Positions 13,803 to 16,898 of a stretch of 16,898 nucleotides of DNA are shown here, piece after piece. Position numbers and translations under genes: made by a program. The notes beneath the pieces are model-generated. The model had not been told where the DNA came from. It searched no databases and worked only from the letters and a program-made list of their open reading frames with translations. Source of the DNA: an uncultured Collinsella sp. (GTDB lineage: Bacteria > Actinomycetota > Coriobacteriia > Coriobacteriales > Coriobacteriaceae); contig CAUGKA010000023.1 in NCBI GenBank assembly GCA_959599615.1, positions 1 through 16,898 on the forward strand, in the 5' to 3' direction. The stretch's first letter is position 1, and every line of letters starts with the position of its first letter.

Positions 13803-16106
13803 TCACGGTCGCTGGCATCGCATCGCAAAGCCATTCGCAGTCGGTGTGACGGTAATGTCGCCGTGTTCGATAGTACACGCGAACACACCACCCGCTTCCT
13901 TAACGGCATCGATGCAGGCATCGGACGGATGGCCGTATCGATTCCCCTCACCGGCGCTTGCGAGGGAAAGCTCGGGCTTCAGGACGTCCAGCAACTCGCC
14001 ATCGACTGAAACCTTGGAGCCGTGATGCCCAAGTTTAAGGACATCGATATCCCCCACCTCCTGCACGAATTCCCGCTCTTGGTCGAGCTCGGCATCACCG
14101 GTGAGAAGTATTCGCAGGCCCTTGCCTTCCTGAACATAAGAGAGCAGCAGGACAAGCGAGTCCTCATTTCCCTCGCCATCCACGGACTCGAATGGCCACA
14201 TCACGCGGGCGCAAAATGAGCCGATGTCGACCATATCCCCACGGCGCACCTGCCGATACTCCACGCCAGGTCGGTTCAATACCTCGGCAGGAGCATCCTC
14301 CAGCGCATCCGCCGCCACGGCAATCGTTCCGACCGAAAACTGTTCGAGCACGGCAGGCAGACCACCCCAGTGGTCCTCATCCCAATGCGTCACAAAGACG
14401 GCGTCGATATGGTGCACGTTATTGCGAACCAACGCCGCCACCACGCGCTCGTCGAGTCCGCAGTCGACGAGCGCAACTGCGCCGCCCTGGCGGATAAGAA
14501 TCGCATCGGCCTGGCCCACATCGAGCACCGTCACCGAAGGCGGAGCGAATCGATCCCAATAGACGTACGGAATCGCAGCCAAGAGCATCAGGCATGCAAG
14601 CCCCACCGCCATAGGACGTGCACGAGGACGCGGCCACCAGACCAGCAGAACCACCAGAAAACACGGCACTAAGTAAATCCACATGCTATCGGGCGGCACA
14701 TTCACGGATGCACCCGGCACGGCGGCAAACAGCTGCTCGAAGAACAGCGCGCAACGGGCGGCAATCATGGGCACAACGAGCGCCCAAGTCCGCAACGGTG
14801 CCACGAACGAAAAGGGAACCAACACGATCGACACAGCGAGCAGTACGCTCACCACCGGACCGAGGACAGCATTTGCCTGCGGAGCAATGAGCGAGAACGT
14901 ACCGAAGGCAGGAACGGTAATGGGAAGTGTCGCCAGTTGCGAGCACAGCGTGACGGAAAGCATGCCGGCAACGCCCGATGGCAAGCCCAGCTCACCCAAA
15001 GCGTAGGTCGCATAAGAGCAAAAGCACAGAATGGCTAAGACGCTGGCACATGATAGCTGAAATCCCATCTCGAACAGCACCGTCGGCCGCAGTAGCACAA
15101 AGATGGACATGGTTACGAAGAGTGCCGATGCGCCGTGCCGACGACGCCCCGCGTCGTTTACGACAAGCGTCACGAACACCATGCAGCACGCGCGCACGGC
15201 CGAGGGAGACGCGCCCGTAAAGGCAGCGTAGCCCACAAGCGTTATCGCCAATATCGCCCGCTGAAGACCACGTGAGCACCGAGCCTTTTGCAATACGCCC
15301 TCGATTACAAACCCCACGATAGCCAAATGGCTGCCCGAGACGGCGATAAGATGTGCCGTTCCCGTCACAGAAAACCAGTCGCCCGCCGGCTGGGCGCGCA
15401 GCTCGGCCGAACGACCGCAGACGACACCGGCTATGAGCGCACGCGCCGGGTCGGTCGCAGGCGCGATGGACGCAAGCAGCCCATTTCGCAGCCGAAGCAG
15501 CGGCCCCGGAGAACCCTCATCGACCGACACAATCCGAACGGCTTTAACCTTACGCACCTCGCCTCGGAGCATGCGCGATCGTCCATATGCATCGTTCTCA
15601 AAACGCGAAACGCGACCGATAACACGCACGTGCGCCCCGACCTTGAGCTCACGATCACACGATAGGCGAACCGTTGCCAAGTTCTTACCGTCCGCGCGTG
15701 CCTCGCAGGTATAGGAATACACGTCGTCGTTTATGGATGGATCACCCTGCACGACAAACTCGAGGCCGCTTGCCGCTCGACCGTCGAGCGCCTTCGAGGC
15801 GCTGAGCACACCCACAGCCCACCACGCCGAGACGACCGCTCCCGCCACGAGACCGGCGGACGCGGCATACAGCCACCGCTTCAAAGGGGCAAGCCGCGCA
15901 CAAGAGTGAGCCAGCACAACGAAAACCGCTGCCGCAACGGGAATGGCCCATAGCGGCCCGACCGCCGTCGCCCGCTCCCTCAGCAGCGCATCAGCGGCTA
16001 TGCTGAGCACCAAGGCGCAGCTCACGCACATGCCGGCACACAGGGCCATCGTCCACGGAATCAGGGGTCGCGGAGGCATCACGTGCTCGCGCTCGGTCGC
16101 GCTCAT
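13803..16106 (-). CDS. comEC: ComEC/Rec2 family DNA-uptake channel protein
   Basis: Polytopic membrane protein that carries single-stranded DNA across the cytoplasmic membrane during transformation. The 767-residue product has all three regions. Residues 1-105 hold membrane segments, followed by an OB-like DUF4131 domain (about 115-195). The competence core (about 210-480) has HLIAVSGSHLAIV and FTGASPSAVRA. A C-terminal metallo-beta-lactamase domain (about 525-767) has LDVGQADAILI, THWDEDHWGG at 573-582, LTGDAE, GHHGS at 693-697 and NRYGHP at 722-727. The full metal-binding set suggests an active nuclease-like domain. The ATG at 16106 overlaps the comEA stop as ATGA; no strong ribosome binding site is visible, so it is probably translationally coupled. 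A start at 16118 is possible but less likely. Confidence 0.95.
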   Translation of the reverse strand: MSATEREHVMPPRPLIPWTMALCAGMCVSCALVLSIAADALLRERATAVGPLWAIPVAAAVFVVLAHSCARLAPLKRWLYAASAGLVAGAVVSAWWAVGVLSASKALDGRAASGLEFVVQGDPSINDDVYSYTCEARADGKNLATVRLSCDRELKVGAHVRVIGRVSRFENDAYGRSRMLRGEVRKVKAVRIVSVDEGSPGPLLRLRNGLLASIAPATDPARALIAGVVCGRSAELRAQPAGDWFSVTGTAHLIAVSGSHLAIVGFVIEGVLQKARCSRGLQRAILAITLVGYAAFTGASPSAVRACCMVFVTLVVNDAGRRRHGASALFVTMSIFVLLRPTVLFEMGFQLSCASVLAILCFCSYATYALGELGLPSGVAGMLSVTLCSQLATLPITVPAFGTFSLIAPQANAVLGPVVSVLLAVSIVLVPFSFVAPLRTWALVVPMIAARCALFFEQLFAAVPGASVNVPPDSMWIYLVPCFLVVLLVWWPRPRARPMAVGLACLMLLAAIPYVYWDRFAPPSVTVLDVGQADAILIRQGGAVALVDCGLDERVVAALVRNNVHHIDAVFVTHWDEDHWGGLPAVLEQFSVGTIAVAADALEDAPAEVLNRPGVEYRQVRRGDMVDIGSFCARVMWPFESVDGEGNEDSLVLLLSYVQEGKGLRILLTGDAELDQEREFVQEVGDIDVLKLGHHGSKVSVDGELLDVLKPELSLASAGEGNRYGHPSDACIDAVKEAGGVFACTIEHGDITVTPTANGFAMRCQRP

Positions 16107-16816
16107 ACGCAGATGCAATCTTTGATTTTGGCAAGCTTCTTCTCGCCGATTCCCGACACACGCATCAGATCGTCAACCGAGGCGAAAGCACCGTTCTTTG
16201 TCCGCTCATCGATAATCGACTGGGCCATGGAGGGGCCGATGCCCGAAAGCGTCTGCAGCTCTTCTGCGCTTGCCGTATTGATGTTTACTAGGCCTGTTGC
16301 GCCACTAACGCCCGACGATGCGGAAGTCCCACCATCAACACCGGCTTCCGCAATGGACGCCTGCTGCTCCCCTACCGTTGGAACGTGAATTTTTTGTCCA
16401 TCAGTGACCTTGGATGCACGATTAAGCCCCGTAACGTCTGCTTCGGGCGCCAGCCCGCCGGCGGCATCAATCGCCTGAGCCACCCGCGCCCCGTCTTTGA
16501 GGCGATATACACCGGGTGACACCACGGCGCCATCAACATCGACATAGACCTCTGCCGCGGCAGACGCCTTAGGCGAAGAGCCTTCGGATGTCTTTCCGCT
16601 CGAAGCATCGCCGGATCCCGGCTCCACTAACGTGCCCGAACCATCAGTGCGCTCAAACGACACACCGCCGGCACCGCCGCCAAGGTTCGCCATCGCCAGC
16701 CCACTCGCCATCGCAATGACGACCAGTATCGCCATCACCACTGCCTTATGACCGAGCAGTTTGCCCGCCCAGCGGTCCATCTTTTTGACTCGTTCGTGTT
16801 GTTCGCGCTGCGCCAT
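16103..16816 (-). CDS. comEA: ComEA family DNA-binding competence protein
   Basis: Membrane-anchored receptor that binds incoming double-stranded DNA outside the cell and passes it towards ComEC. The 237-residue product has a charged cytoplasmic N-terminus, one membrane segment (about 25-43), and a Gly/Ser-rich linker (about 45-88). An SLBB domain (about 90-146, VYVDVDGAVVSPGVYRL and NRASKVTDGQKIHVP) follows, then a second linker. A helix-hairpin-helix pair lies at about 176-234 (LVNINTASAEELQTLSGIG, then LMRVSGIGEKKLAKIK). This is the full Gram-positive ComEA layout. The ATG at 16816 has GGAGG 7 nt upstream; in-frame codons further upstream give no typical sequence. It heads the comEA-comEC pair, sharing ATGA with comEC. 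Confidence 0.95.
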   Translation of the reverse strand: MAQREQHERVKKMDRWAGKLLGHKAVVMAILVVIAMASGLAMANLGGGAGGVSFERTDGSGTLVEPGSGDASSGKTSEGSSPKASAAAEVYVDVDGAVVSPGVYRLKDGARVAQAIDAAGGLAPEADVTGLNRASKVTDGQKIHVPTVGEQQASIAEAGVDGGTSASSGVSGATGLVNINTASAEELQTLSGIGPSMAQSIIDERTKNGAFASVDDLMRVSGIGEKKLAKIKDCICV

Positions 16817-16873
16817 AGCAAAACCTCCCAACACCATCGTGTCAGGAAAGGAGCTCCACAACAGCCACGCCCC

Positions 16874-16885
16874 AAAACCGGTTTT
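16874..16885 (-). other. 12-bp perfect palindrome upstream of comEA
   Basis: AAAACCGGTTTT is a perfect inverted repeat 57 nt upstream of the comEA start, at the window edge. It could be an operator for comEA or part of the end of an upstream gene. No convincing -10/-35 pair is visible in 16817-16898. Confidence 0.3.
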
Positions 16886-16898
16886 TGCGGTCAAACCA

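Noticed and set aside
1..16898. CRISPR array, tRNA gene, insertion sequence or integrated element
   Set aside because: No spaced direct repeats, cloverleaf, transposase or terminal repeats were seen. The genes are contiguous core functions on one strand.

Overview
The window looks like a piece of chromosome from a high-GC Gram-positive gut actinobacterium of the class Coriobacteriia, most likely Collinsella or a close relative. That is inferred from protein character, high GC and gene order, not from a database match. Every gene I can support lies on the minus strand, so transcription runs from high to low coordinates. Five of the 17 genes start with GTG or TTG (rpsT, hemW, dnaJ, mtaB, ybeY). 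I see no tRNA, rRNA, insertion sequence, prophage, CRISPR array or anomalous base composition. This is core genome with a few unusual details.

Layout in the direction of transcription. (1) 16816-13803: comEA and comEC, DNA-uptake proteins joined by a 4-nt ATGA overlap. (2) 13724-12762: holA, the delta subunit of DNA polymerase III, with a possible promoter of its own. (3) 12628-12362: rpsT (ribosomal protein S20), with an extended -10 promoter, a structured leader and a strong terminator at 12292-12327. (4) 12266-1..764: a long, tightly packed series: lepA, dusB, hemW, a membrane-anchored DnaJ-like gene, dnaJ, mtaB, phoH, ybeY, dgkA, era, recO. Most junctions are overlaps or gaps of under 20 nt; the larger gaps are before each of the two J-protein genes (58 and 81 nt). 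(5) 625-347: rpsO (S15), with its own promoter, leader structure and terminator at 301-332. (6) 197-1: the 5' end of pnp, cut by the window edge.

The central series is mainly ribosome, tRNA and RNA quality-control functions: LepA (elongation factor 4), DusB (dihydrouridine), MtaB (ms2t6A), YbeY (rRNA endonuclease), PhoH/YbeZ (the usual YbeY partner ATPase), Era (30S assembly GTPase), then S15 and PNPase. RecO (recombinational repair), DgkA-family lipid kinase, HemW and the two J-domain proteins are added to it. The order mixes the Firmicutes arrangement (lepA-hemW-hrcA-grpE-dnaK-dnaJ-prmA-rsmE-mtaB; ybeY-dgkA-era-recO) with the actinobacterial hemW-hrcA-dnaJ2-rsmE-phoH-ybeY-era-recO arrangement, but hrcA, grpE, dnaK, prmA and rsmE are all missing here.

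The most unusual item is the gene at 7010-8113. It encodes a J domain, a Gly/Phe linker and a complete four-CxxC zinc domain like a class A DnaJ, but the second substrate-binding and dimerisation regions are replaced by about three predicted membrane segments. It sits directly before a normal dnaJ. Other points worth a look are a 65-residue N-terminal Era extension with no basic residue, alternative hairpins in the rpsO leader, an attenuator-like hairpin at the very 5' end of the rpsT leader, and a possible leaderless promoter for lepA just after the rpsT terminator.
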